Source of the DNA: Streptomyces wuyuanensis
GTDB lineage: Bacteria > Actinomycetota > Actinomycetes > Streptomycetales > Streptomycetaceae
Assembly: GCF_900103455.1 (NCBI RefSeq)
Contig: NZ_FNHI01000026.1
Coordinates: 62,001-126,000 of the forward strand
Reading direction: 5' to 3'
DNA: 64,000 nt
Shown here: piece by piece, positions 35,755 through 43,877 of the stretch
Numbering within the stretch: position 1 is the first letter of the stretch
Layout: each line of letters opens with the position of its first letter
Program-made: the position numbers and the translations under genes
The notes under the pieces: model-generated
Databases searched by the model: none
Told to the model about the DNA's origin: nothing
The model's input: only the letters and a program-made list of their open reading frames with translations

Positions 35755-37181
35755 GTGGCGGCCCGTCCGGTGGTGGCTGCCTCGGTGCCGGCCCGTGAGC
35801 GGGCCCAGTGGCGCTCGGCCTTGGCCAGCACGTCGGGGCTGTGGATGCGGTGGGCCTGGACGACGGCGAACTCCGCCAGGTAGGCGCGCAGGAGGTCCAG
35901 GGGCTCCTCGGCGAGGGTCAGCATGGCCCGGTTGGCGGCCACGGCCGGGCCGGCCAGGTCACGTACGGCCTGCTCCGCGGCCTCGTCGAGTGCGGCGGCC
36001 GGCACGACCTCGTCGATCAGCAGGTCCGCCGCGGGGTCGGCGGTGTGGATGCGGCGGCCCGAGAGGATGATCTGCCGAGCCGTCCGGGCTCCGGTGTGCC
36101 GGGTGAGCCGCAGGTTGCCGAGGCCGGGGACGATGCCCTCGTCCGCGGCGGGCAGGCTGAGGAAGGCGCCCTCCTCGGCGATGACACGGTCGAGGACGAG
36201 GAGCAGTTGCATCCCGCCGCCGATGGCGAACGCGTCGACGACCCCCACCCAGGGCTTGGAGACGGCACCGAAGGGGCTGTTCTCGCGGAGCAGGCCGCGG
36301 TTCATCTTGTTGATGTAGCCGAGCTCCCGGCCGAGGAGGAAGCCGACGAAGGAGATCGCGCCCGAACGGAGTTCCTTGAGGTTGATCCCGGCGCTGAAGA
36401 CCCGCTTCCCGGCATGCCGGGCATGCGTCACCGGACCACCGCGCAGGACCCCGACGCGTACCCGGTCGTCGAGGAGGACCACGTCGACCGCAGTCTCCAG
36501 ATCGGTGATGAGCCGGTTGTCCTCGGCGTTGAGACAGTGGGCGTTGCGGAAGGTGACGTGGGCCGCCTCGCCCCGGCGCTCCACGAGCACCGACGGCAGT
36601 TCCAGCCGGTCCGAGCGGCGGAACTCCGTCAGGTGCGCGGCCGAGCCGGGGGCGGGGAGCAGCATGGTCTCGATGAGGTGGGTGCCGGCGACCGGGGAGC
36701 GCAGCAGGGCCCCGAAGAAGAGGCCCTGGTCGATGTCGCGGCCTTCCTTGTGGGCCTGGACGCGGTCGCGTTCCTCGGCGAGTTGGGCCGCGTCCGGTAC
36801 CAGTCCGGGAAAGCGCAGGGAGGCCGCCGCGGCCAGTTCGTCCAAGCGGGGCCGCAGGGTGCGGCCGGCGGTGAGGGCGTCGTAGACCGCGTCGGCGTGC
36901 AGGGCGAGGAAGGCTTGCCGGGCCGCCCGGCAGGCGTCATGAAGTGCGGTCGCGCGGCGGGACTCGAAGTCGGTGCGCTCGGGGCGGGGAGGCAGGAGTG
37001 CGAGGAGCCGTTCGCCTTCGGCGGTGTGGCGGGCGAGGGTTTCGGTGTCGGCGGCCAGGTCTCCGACGGGGGCGGGGGCGTCGGGCAGCGGGGCGGGGGC
37101 GTCGGGCAGCGGGGCCGGGCCGCCCGGGTCCTTCGTGCGGCCGTCCGGGGTTCCGGCCCGGTCCCTCGTCTGCTCGCTCAC
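35751..37181 (-). CDS. dpgC: 3,5-dihydroxyphenylacetyl-CoA 1,2-dioxygenase (DpgC)
   Basis: A 476-residue crotonase-fold, cofactor-independent dioxygenase. It turns 3,5-dihydroxyphenylacetyl-CoA plus O2 into the glyoxylate. The DpgC-specific segment is RVFSAGINLKELRSGAISF, followed by LLGRELGYINKMNRGLL and a crotonase core (AIGGGMQLLLVLDRVIAEEG; LPAADEGIVPGLGNLRL). The N-terminal helical half (LHADAVYDALTAGRTLRPRL) is also family-typical. The start is GTG 37181, overlapping the DpgB stop. Just after it the protein has an 'APLPDAP' tandem repeat (a duplicated 21-bp unit, 37071-37112), making it longer than typical members of about 435 residues. Confidence 0.9.
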   Translation of the reverse strand: MSEQTRDRAGTPDGRTKDPGGPAPLPDAPAPLPDAPAPVGDLAADTETLARHTAEGERLLALLPPRPERTDFESRRATALHDACRAARQAFLALHADAVYDALTAGRTLRPRLDELAAAASLRFPGLVPDAAQLAEERDRVQAHKEGRDIDQGLFFGALLRSPVAGTHLIETMLLPAPGSAAHLTEFRRSDRLELPSVLVERRGEAAHVTFRNAHCLNAEDNRLITDLETAVDVVLLDDRVRVGVLRGGPVTHARHAGKRVFSAGINLKELRSGAISFVGFLLGRELGYINKMNRGLLRENSPFGAVSKPWVGVVDAFAIGGGMQLLLVLDRVIAEEGAFLSLPAADEGIVPGLGNLRLTRHTGARTARQIILSGRRIHTADPAADLLIDEVVPAAALDEAAEQAVRDLAGPAVAANRAMLTLAEEPLDLLRAYLAEFAVVQAHRIHSPDVLAKAERHWARSRAGTEAATTGRAAT

Positions 37182-37972
37182 CTGGTCCCCCCTGCTTCCC
37201 GGCCGGCTCCTGGTGCGGTCAGTCGGCGTAGTTCCCGGTCGCAGGCGGCCAGGTGGGCGCCGACCGCGTCGTCGTACTCCAGGGTCTGCGCCTCCAGCAG
37301 CAGCTGCCGCCGGATGGCGAGCTCTCGGTCGGAGATCCGGCCCATCAGGACGGACGCCGTGTGCACGGCGTCGTCGGTTTCGGTCTCGATCCGGTCGATC
37401 AGGCCCAGTTCGTGGGCACGGGACGCGTCGATGTCGTCGCCCCACAGCACGATCTGCCGGGCGCGGGCCGCCCCGAGTTGCTGGGAGAGCCGGTGGACGG
37501 CCATACCCGGCCAGAAGTGTCCGTCGTTCACGGGGACGAGCAGCCTGAAGTCAGGGGCGCCGATGCGGTAGTCGGTGACCAGCAGCAGGTCGAGGGCGGG
37601 ACCGCCGCAGGCGCCGATGGCGACCGCGATGCTCAGCGCGGGCAGGCGCTCCATCCTGCGTACGGCCCGTTCCCAGCGGTTGATCTGTTGGATGTCCACG
37701 GGTTCCGGCCCCCCCGGCCAGGACCGGGCCGCGGCCGGCACGTCCGGCAGCCGTACGATCACCACCGTACGATCCGCCTGCTCCTCGGCCCGGTCGCAGG
37801 CTCCGGTGACGGCGGCGGTCAGCTCGGGCAGCGGCCGGCCGGCGTCGAGGCTGAGCGTGATGCCCAGCCCGTCCGGCGCGCCGGACGGCGCCGTCCTCGA
37901 TCCGTTCGTCGGTGTGCCGTGCTCCGCCGGCCCGCCTTCCGCAGGCGTCGACGGCTCGTCGTGGGTCCGCAC
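37178..37972 (-). CDS. dpgB: DpgB-like crotonase-family enhancer of the DpgA synthase
   Basis: A 264-residue protein of the enoyl-CoA hydratase fold. The diagnostic stretch QQINRWERAVRRMERLPALS, then GACGGPALDLLLVTDYRIG and NDGHFWPGMAVHRLSQQLG, follows DpgB of glycopeptide clusters. That protein boosts DpgA, probably by helping aromatise and release its product. The N-terminal ~60 residues are low-complexity. Start is GTG 37972 (second of two adjacent GTGs), spaced six bases from AAGGGA. A separate DpgD gene is absent. Confidence 0.8.
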   Translation of the reverse strand: MRTHDEPSTPAEGGPAEHGTPTNGSRTAPSGAPDGLGITLSLDAGRPLPELTAAVTGACDRAEEQADRTVVIVRLPDVPAAARSWPGGPEPVDIQQINRWERAVRRMERLPALSIAVAIGACGGPALDLLLVTDYRIGAPDFRLLVPVNDGHFWPGMAVHRLSQQLGAARARQIVLWGDDIDASRAHELGLIDRIETETDDAVHTASVLMGRISDRELAIRRQLLLEAQTLEYDDAVGAHLAACDRELRRLTAPGAGREAGGTR

Positions 37973-38016
37973 CACAGTTCCCTTCGTCGTCACACCAAGT
38001 CGACCTGCGGCGGGGT

Positions 38017-39087
38017 TCACCACCGCGTCAACGCCATTTCGATCGTTGAGCCCGGGCCCATCGTCATCAGGACCCCCACGTCCCCCCGCCGGACTCTGCC
38101 TTCGGCCGCGAGCCGTTGGTAGGAGAAGAGGAAGGAGCCGCTCGACAGGTTGCCGTGATCGCGCAGCACGCCCGTGGTGTGCCGTACGTCGTGCCGGGTC
38201 AGGCCGAGGTTGACCCGGACGGAGTCCACCACCTTTTTGCCCCCGGAGTGCACGATCCAGTGGGCGATGTCCGAGGGGAGCAGACCGGTGCCGTGCAGCA
38301 GCCGTTCCAGGGCGCCCGCCGCGTGCGCGCCGACGACATAGGGGATCTGCGGGTCCAGCCAGAAGCTGAACTTGCCCTGCCGGTCGTCCCAGTCGTAGCG
38401 CATCGCTTCGGACGCCTCGGGGATGATGCGGCTGGAGAAGCGGAGCAGGGTCGGGGCGCACGGGACCCCTTCGCCCACGCCGGCCGTGGTGACGGCCACG
38501 GCAGCGGCCCCGTCGCCGAACAGGCTGTTCACGACCGAGGTGCGCATGGTGCCGTCGAAGACGTACGCCGCCGAACACACCTCCACGCATACCAGCAGGG
38601 CCAGTTCACCGGGGTGGGCCCGGGCCCAGCCGTCGACCGCGTTCAGCGCGTTGAGGCCGGCGTTGCAGCCCATGCCGACGACATCGAGCCGCGAGCAGGT
38701 CACGTCGATGCCGAGGGACTTGATGAGCAGGGCCGAGAAACCGGGTGTGAGGAAGCCCGTGGACGTGACGCAGCACAGGTAGCGGACGTCGGACAGCTGG
38801 GCGCCTGCGTCCTTCAAGCAGCCCTCGATGGCCCCGCGGCCCAGCTCCAGGCCCTTTTCGGTGTGTTTGCGCAGCAGTTGGCCCTGGGACTCCACGATCG
38901 GGAAGCCGTCGGCGGCGGGTTCGGGCAGCGTCAGACCGCGCTGCTCGATGGCGCTGTTCAGGAAGACCGAGCGGATGCGGGAATCGGTGACGGCCAGCAG
39001 GCCGAGCAGTTCGCGCTGGGTGTAGGTGGTGTCGGGGACGGCGGTGCCGATCCCGACGAGCCGGGACCCGACGCTGGGCGGGGTCAT
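38017..39087 (-). CDS. dpgA: Type III polyketide synthase, 3,5-dihydroxyphenylacetyl-CoA synthase (DpgA)
   Basis: A 356-residue chalcone-synthase-like enzyme that condenses four malonyl-CoA units to 3,5-dihydroxyphenylacetyl-CoA. The nucleophilic Cys lies in DVVGMGCNAGLNALNAVD, the His in HWIVHSGGKKVVDSV and the Asn in VLRDHGNLSSGSF. The length is normal. Stop and start overlap with the upstream amidinotransferase gene. It commits the pathway to the phenylglycine building block. Confidence 0.92.
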   Translation of the reverse strand: MTPPSVGSRLVGIGTAVPDTTYTQRELLGLLAVTDSRIRSVFLNSAIEQRGLTLPEPAADGFPIVESQGQLLRKHTEKGLELGRGAIEGCLKDAGAQLSDVRYLCCVTSTGFLTPGFSALLIKSLGIDVTCSRLDVVGMGCNAGLNALNAVDGWARAHPGELALLVCVEVCSAAYVFDGTMRTSVVNSLFGDGAAAVAVTTAGVGEGVPCAPTLLRFSSRIIPEASEAMRYDWDDRQGKFSFWLDPQIPYVVGAHAAGALERLLHGTGLLPSDIAHWIVHSGGKKVVDSVRVNLGLTRHDVRHTTGVLRDHGNLSSGSFLFSYQRLAAEGRVRRGDVGVLMTMGPGSTIEMALTRW

Positions 39088-40247
39088 GCGAGGTAGTCCT
39101 CCGGGCCGCCCTCGCGCACGGTGTCGAGGGTGAAGCAGTGGAAGCCTCCTCCGAACAGCCGCCGGTGCCGGTGCCGCACCGGGACGACCGTGAACGCGTG
39201 CTTCTCCAGGGTCCGCATCAGCTCCGGGCAGGCTTCGTTGACCAGGACGGTGTCGGGGCTGACGGACAGCACGTTGAGGTCGATGAACGGGCTGGTCAGG
39301 ACCAGGTCCTCGTCCTCGTAGTGAGGGAAGTTGTTGCTCTCGGGGGTGGGTGCGACGATCCGGTCCCAGCTGCGCAGCACTTCCGGCAGCTTGCCGGCGA
39401 CGGCCTCCGAGCGCACCAGCAGCGTGCCCGGTCGCAGTGCCAGGACCATGCTGTCGATGTGGCTGTCGCTGAGTCGGTGCACCCGGTGGACGCGGAACCG
39501 GTCCCCCAGGTGTCGCTCCAGCCAGTCGCAGGCCAGGGCGTGGTGGGCGGTGGAGATGTTGACCACCAGGTCACGGCCGAGCCGCAGCACCTGAGCCCCG
39601 TCGAACATCATCTCGATGCCCACGTCGTAGGGGGACGGGACCGGTGTCCCGATGGGTTCGGTGGGGCCGCCGACCGTGCTCTCGCGGGCATAGGTGAGGT
39701 CGAAGGACGCGTCGGTCATCAGGGGGCGGGGCATCACGGTCCAGCGGGCGCCCCTTTCGAAGTACCGCTGGAAGACCCGCGTCAAGAGCTGCGTCTCGAA
39801 GTAGCGGGAGCGAATCATGGGTGGGGTCTCGATGATCTCGTCGCCCAGGATCAGCGTGTTGTCGCGGATGTTCAACGGGGGGACCACGGAGGCGGACCAG
39901 GCGGGGGTGCGCACCTCGCTGGTGCCGGCGTCGAGGTCCATCGGCCGGTGCACCGTGACCGATAGCTCGGTCAGCGCCGCGACGATGCCTTCGAGATCCT
40001 CGACGAGCTCGTCCACGTACCGCTGCTTGATGGGCACCCGGCCACGCCGCTCCCCTCCGTCGGCCGGTCCGCCGCCCACTGCGAGCCGGGGGTAGTACCA
40101 CTCGGACCGGCTCGCGTTGTCGCCGGCGATGTTGTCGTGGAAGAAGAGATCGAAGGACAACTCGCGTTCGTGCGAGGCGTAGTTGGCCGCCGATCCGACG
40201 ACCGCCTCCTTCAGGGTGGACCATTCGTCGAAGCTGTTCAGCATCAT
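39084..40247 (-). CDS. Amidinotransferase (arginine amidinotransferase family)
   Basis: A 387-residue enzyme of the guanidino-group-modifying, AGAT/StrB-like fold. The N-terminal FDEWSTLKEAVVGSAANYAS, the DLDAGTSEVRTPAW segment, DSHIDSMVLALRPGTLLV (with the catalytic His and Asp) and the terminal RRLFGGGFHCFTLDT (with the active-site Cys) all match. It would move an amidino group from arginine to the amine of dihydroxyphenylglycine, giving the guanidinoacetic acid found in pheganomycin and resorcinomycin. The start is ATG 40247 with GGAG seven bases upstream. It is the first gene of the six-gene leftward operon. Confidence 0.88.
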   Translation of the reverse strand: MMLNSFDEWSTLKEAVVGSAANYASHERELSFDLFFHDNIAGDNASRSEWYYPRLAVGGGPADGGERRGRVPIKQRYVDELVEDLEGIVAALTELSVTVHRPMDLDAGTSEVRTPAWSASVVPPLNIRDNTLILGDEIIETPPMIRSRYFETQLLTRVFQRYFERGARWTVMPRPLMTDASFDLTYARESTVGGPTEPIGTPVPSPYDVGIEMMFDGAQVLRLGRDLVVNISTAHHALACDWLERHLGDRFRVHRVHRLSDSHIDSMVLALRPGTLLVRSEAVAGKLPEVLRSWDRIVAPTPESNNFPHYEDEDLVLTSPFIDLNVLSVSPDTVLVNEACPELMRTLEKHAFTVVPVRHRHRRLFGGGFHCFTLDTVREGGPEDYLA

Positions 40248-40950
40248 CGTCGCGCTCCATCGATCACCAGGGGTATGCCAACGCTCCACTCGGCCCCGAT
40301 CGGACCCGGACGGGCCGTCGCGTTTCCCAGCCTCAGCGCCTGTGCGATCAAGGGCAAGGGGCTTTCGCCGTGGTGACCGCTTTTCGGTCTTGTCCCGCGC
40401 GGGGGTCCGCAGTGCGGCGCGAGCGGGTCGCGATGCCGGTGTGTCGCAGGAATATGCCTGATCACAAATGGCGGGCGAACGCCGTGCGCGCATACGCCGG
40501 AAGGCTTCGCTCGGGCAACACAGCGCGCGCAGGATGTGTCTGAATCCGTGCAGTCGCCATCGAGATGGATGTGACGTGGACCACAAGCGTGGCTGTGGTT
40601 CCGCCCGGCGTGCTTTCATCGAATCCGGCGAGGCCCCGACCCGCAGGACGACACCGGCGCCGTTCCCACGGGAACCGAAGGCGCTGATTTGCCCCGGAGT
40701 TACCGACCAGACCCGACCATCCCCACCCCCCGGCAGCAGGCACACACCCACACCGGAAGCCCTTCACCCCGGCGCCGCGAGCCCGTTCCCGCCCGGTGCG
40801 TGCCGCCCCGTCATGGCCGCCGGCCACGACGGGGCGCCTCACCACACCGGAGCCGTCATCCGTGTGCACATGTACGTTCGCACACGCCCCGCCGGGCTCC
40901 GCTAGGCCCTCCCCCCTTCCCTCACACGGACGACGAGGTGGACAACAGAC
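40248..40950. other. Divergent promoter region in the biosynthetic cluster
   Basis: About 700 bp between the amidinotransferase operon and the ligase operon; both promoters must lie here. Long frames on either strand look like GC-rich shadows. No regulator gene or clear operator dyad was recognised. Confidence 0.5.
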
Positions 40951-42252
40951 ATGCCCCGGCTCCTGATCGGCAACCGACCGAGTAACGACCTGGTGGGAAC
41001 GTGGGGCAAGGCCGCCATGGGCTGGTGGGCCCAGCGCCTGCTCTGGTTCGTCCGCGACGGTGACGTCCTGGTGCTCCCCGAGGCCCCGGACGAGTCGTTT
41101 CTCTCCTACGTCACCGAGCTGACCAGCACAGATCGCGCGAGCCTCACTGTTGTCATCCCCGCCGCCGGCAACCGGCCCGGGCAGTGGCTGCTCGACCCCG
41201 AACTGACCCACCTGACGCGACAGGCCCTGGCCGGGCGGCCCGTGGACGAGGTCTTCGCGCTCTGTCCCAACGAGGCGGTGGTCGAACTCGCCAGGTCCCT
41301 GGGAGCGGAGTCCGCGGTACCCGGCCACGGCTTCCTCGACCAGGGTGGCGCCCTGATCGCCGACAGCAAGGCCGTCTTCCGCTCGCTCGCCGCCGGCAGC
41401 GGCCTGCCGCTGCCCGACGGCGGCGTCTGCGCCAACCCCGAGGGCGCGTACCGCCTGATCACACGGCTCCTCGCGGACAACCGGCCGGTGATCCTGAAGA
41501 AGGAGTTCCTGGCGGCGGGCAACGGCAACGAGGTCCTGACCCTCACCAAGGACCTGCGGGTCAACGGCGCGGGCCGCACGGTCCTCCTCGGCGACGCCCA
41601 TGACGCGGTCCGCGTCTACCTCAACGAGCGCTGGGACTGGCTCACCGAGGGCCGTCGTCACCGGGTCATCGTCGAGGAATACCACCCGGGCAGCCGGGGC
41701 GTCTTCGCCGAGTTCTGGGTCGGCGACGAGGAGATCGAGCTCGGCGGCCAGGGCGAGATGGTGGCCGAACCGGTCGCCGACCATTCCTACCTTCCCGCCC
41801 CGGACCTGACGGCCGAACAGGAACGGGCCCTGATGGTGGGCGGGCGCAAGCTGTGCGAGGTCCTCCGGGCGATGGGCTACCGAGGCGTCCTGAGCGCCGA
41901 CGCCATCATCGTCGAAGGCGCTGGCACCCCTGAGGTTTTCTTCACCGAGTACAACGGCCTGGTGACCGGCTCGACCCATGTCTACCATCTCGGCAAGCGT
42001 CTGGCCGGAGCGGACTACGCCCGCGACCGCTTGCTCGCCGAGTACGTCTCCTGGCACGTGCCCTCGTTCGCCGAGGCCCTGCGACACCTGGAGAGCGAGG
42101 GCATCGCGTACGACCCCGCCACGCGCACCGGAGTCGTACTGCTGAACTCCTGGCGAGACAACCCCGGCGTCGTCCCCTACTGCCTGATCGCGGAGAACGT
42201 CGAAGCGGCGGAGCGGCTCAAGGAGCGGCTCAAGCAGGATCCGAGGCCCTGA
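40951..42252 (+). CDS. ATP-grasp peptide ligase, PGM1 (pheganomycin)-like
   Basis: A 433-residue protein. The N-terminal ~110 residues form a pre-ATP-grasp domain (LIGNRPSNDLVGTWGKAAMG, then WWAQRLLWFVRDGDVLVLPE). The central part reads VILKKEFLAAGNGNEVLTL (a P-loop-like Lys/Gly region) and VIVEEYHPGSRGVFAEFWVG. The C-terminal ATP-grasp core includes YRGVLSADAIIVEG and FFTEYNGLVTGSTHVYHLGK, with E and N metal ligands. This is the organisation of PGM1, which activates a guanidino-phenylglycine and joins it to the N-terminus of a ribosomal peptide. The peptide gene follows 87 bp downstream. Start: ATG with GAGGTGG upstream. Confidence 0.85.
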   Translation: MPRLLIGNRPSNDLVGTWGKAAMGWWAQRLLWFVRDGDVLVLPEAPDESFLSYVTELTSTDRASLTVVIPAAGNRPGQWLLDPELTHLTRQALAGRPVDEVFALCPNEAVVELARSLGAESAVPGHGFLDQGGALIADSKAVFRSLAAGSGLPLPDGGVCANPEGAYRLITRLLADNRPVILKKEFLAAGNGNEVLTLTKDLRVNGAGRTVLLGDAHDAVRVYLNERWDWLTEGRRHRVIVEEYHPGSRGVFAEFWVGDEEIELGGQGEMVAEPVADHSYLPAPDLTAEQERALMVGGRKLCEVLRAMGYRGVLSADAIIVEGAGTPEVFFTEYNGLVTGSTHVYHLGKRLAGADYARDRLLAEYVSWHVPSFAEALRHLESEGIAYDPATRTGVVLLNSWRDNPGVVPYCLIAENVEAAERLKERLKQDPRP

Positions 42253-42339
42253 TTCGCCGCCATAGACCTGCCCGTCGGCGGATCAACCCGCCCGCGGGCC
42301 GGACCACCATACCGACGCACACCGAAGGGAGTGAACACC

Positions 42340-42417
42340 ATGCAGAAGGAGTTCGAGGACTTCATGCGCCAGTACGAGGCGTCGCGCACGCGCCTGAACA
42401 AGAGCGAGTCCGAGTAA
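42340..42417 (+). CDS. 25-residue peptide, probable ribosomal substrate of the ATP-grasp ligases
   Basis: A short gene missed by length filters. ATG 42340 lies eight bases after AAGGGAG and the frame ends TAA. The peptide opens MQKEFEDFMRQYEAS and ends NKSESE. The codons strongly prefer G or C in third position, like neighbouring genes. It sits between the PGM1-like ligase and the second ATP-grasp gene, the expected place for a precursor. The N-terminal half is an amphipathic, leader-like helix. The C-terminal part offers Ser, Thr and Lys side chains and several Glu, the partners used in graspetide ester or amide cross-links. The mature product cannot be predicted. Confidence 0.75.
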   Translation: MQKEFEDFMRQYEASRTRLNKSESE

Positions 42418-42566
42418 ACACGGACCCACGCCGGGCCTGATCGAGGACCGGTACGTCCGGCCGACGGCCGGACCGTGCGTGGCGGGCTGCGTCACCGCGC
42501 AGCCCGCCACGGCGGGCTCACCACCACCATCCGTCCGCCGCCCCGCCGCACCACGGAGAGCCATCG

Positions 42567-43658
42567 ATGCCCACGGCCCGGAACACAGGCACCCCCGCCG
42601 CTCCCTTCCTCCTCCAGGGCAAGCGCTTCGAGGACACGTTCCGGCAGTCCAGCGTCGACTACCAACGTCGTTTCCGCGCACGGCTGCGGACCTTGCCGGC
42701 CCATGTTCCCGAGCCGGCCCTCGTCGTCCTCACCTCGGCCCACGACGCTGAAGTCGACCGACTCTCCCTCGAACTCGGCCTTCAGGGCTTCCCGTTGTAC
42801 CGGCTCGACGCCGACGACTGCGCGGACCGCCGCCTCGTCCTCAACGCCGACTCGGGCACCATGCGTATCGACGGCCTGCTCGTCCGGCCGGCCCTCCTGT
42901 GGATCAGGCACTTCGTCCCCAACGCCGTGGTGGCCGACGGCCCACCCCTGATCGGCCGCTACGTCCGCGACCAGTGGGCCTCCGTGCTGGAGGTGGTGCG
43001 GGAATGGCCCACCACGCACGTCAACCCACCTGTCTCCCGGCGCGCGAGCCGTCTCGCCCAACTGCGCCAGGCCGCCACGGCCGGCATTCCCGTGCCCGCG
43101 ACGGTCCTCGCCAGCAGCGCGGAGGAAGCCGCGGACGCGCTGGGCTGTCCCCCGACGGACCTGATCGCCAAGGTGATCGGCGACCACTTCGTCCAGCCCG
43201 AACCGGCACGGGTGACCGGTGTCTTCCCCCGACGGGTAACCGCTCCCGGCACCGCTCCGGAACCGGTCCCCCTGCTCTTCCAGCGCTACCTGCCCCACTC
43301 CCACGAACTGCGCGTCTTCAACGTGGGTGCGCGCCTCTTCGCCTACGAGATCCGCAAGCACGACCCCAGGGACGTGTGGGCCGATCCGGAAGCCGTGTCG
43401 GTGACCGCAGCCGACGTACCCGCACCCCTCGCACGGCACATCGAAACCCTGCTCCGGCGCACCGGCTACGCCTTCTCGGGCTTCGACTTCCTCATCACAC
43501 CCGACGGCACCCCGGTGTTCCTCGAATGCAACGCCAACGGCGACTGGGCCTGGTTCGAACGCGGCGCCTCCGACTCCCGCGTCAGCGAGGCTGCCCTCCA
43601 CCACTTCACCACCCACCCGGCGCTCTCCCCCACAGCCGAACGGGACTTCAGGGGCTGA
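42567..43658 (+). CDS. ATP-grasp ligase of the graspetide (MvdD/TgmB-like) type
   Basis: A 363-residue protein. The N-terminal half recalls the RimK/MvdD pre-ATP-grasp fold: DGLLVRPALLWIRHFVPNAV and SRRASRLAQLRQAATAGIPV, the latter typical of graspetide ligases. The ATP-binding core has LIAKVIGDHFVQPEP, LLFQRYLPHSHELRVFNVGA and AYEIRKHDPRDVW. The C-terminal metal site is GFDFLITPDGTPVFLECNAN followed by GDWAWFE. Enzymes of this group link Asp/Glu side chains to Ser/Thr/Lys in ribosomal peptides. Start ATG 42567 has GGAGA eight bases upstream. It lies 149 bp after the 25-residue peptide gene and is the last gene of the cluster. Confidence 0.8.
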   Translation: MPTARNTGTPAAPFLLQGKRFEDTFRQSSVDYQRRFRARLRTLPAHVPEPALVVLTSAHDAEVDRLSLELGLQGFPLYRLDADDCADRRLVLNADSGTMRIDGLLVRPALLWIRHFVPNAVVADGPPLIGRYVRDQWASVLEVVREWPTTHVNPPVSRRASRLAQLRQAATAGIPVPATVLASSAEEAADALGCPPTDLIAKVIGDHFVQPEPARVTGVFPRRVTAPGTAPEPVPLLFQRYLPHSHELRVFNVGARLFAYEIRKHDPRDVWADPEAVSVTAADVPAPLARHIETLLRRTGYAFSGFDFLITPDGTPVFLECNANGDWAWFERGASDSRVSEAALHHFTTHPALSPTAERDFRG

Positions 43659-43681
43659 GCCCTCCCGTACCGCCCGCACGT

Positions 43682-43705
43682 CTCGTGGCGCCATGCCGCC
43701 ACGAG
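43682..43705. terminator. Hairpin after the second ATP-grasp gene
   Basis: CTCGTGGCG (43682-43690) pairs with CGCCACGAG (43697-43705) around a six-base loop, 24 bp after the ligase stop. A plausible end for the rightward ligase operon. Confidence 0.5.
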
Positions 43706-43877
43706 CCCGGCACCGCTTCGACGCGGCGTCGGGTCCGTACGGCTGGACACACCTTTCGCCGACCATCGGCCTTCCCGGACGGTGTGATGTTTCAGCGCGG
43801 CCCACCAGATCCCGGATCTCCGCGTCAACAGGGCTCCGACACAGGTGCCTCAGGGACGGCCGTACGAGAAGGGGGAA

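Noticed and set aside
37973..38590. Extension of the DpgB frame to 470 residues
   Set aside because: The upstream part is antisense-like noise within dpgA; AAGGGA before the GTG pair marks the real start.
40462..42087. A 541-codon minus-strand frame
   Set aside because: Antisense to the PGM1-like ligase, with no domain; the plus-strand gene has a ribosome-binding site and ATP-grasp motifs.
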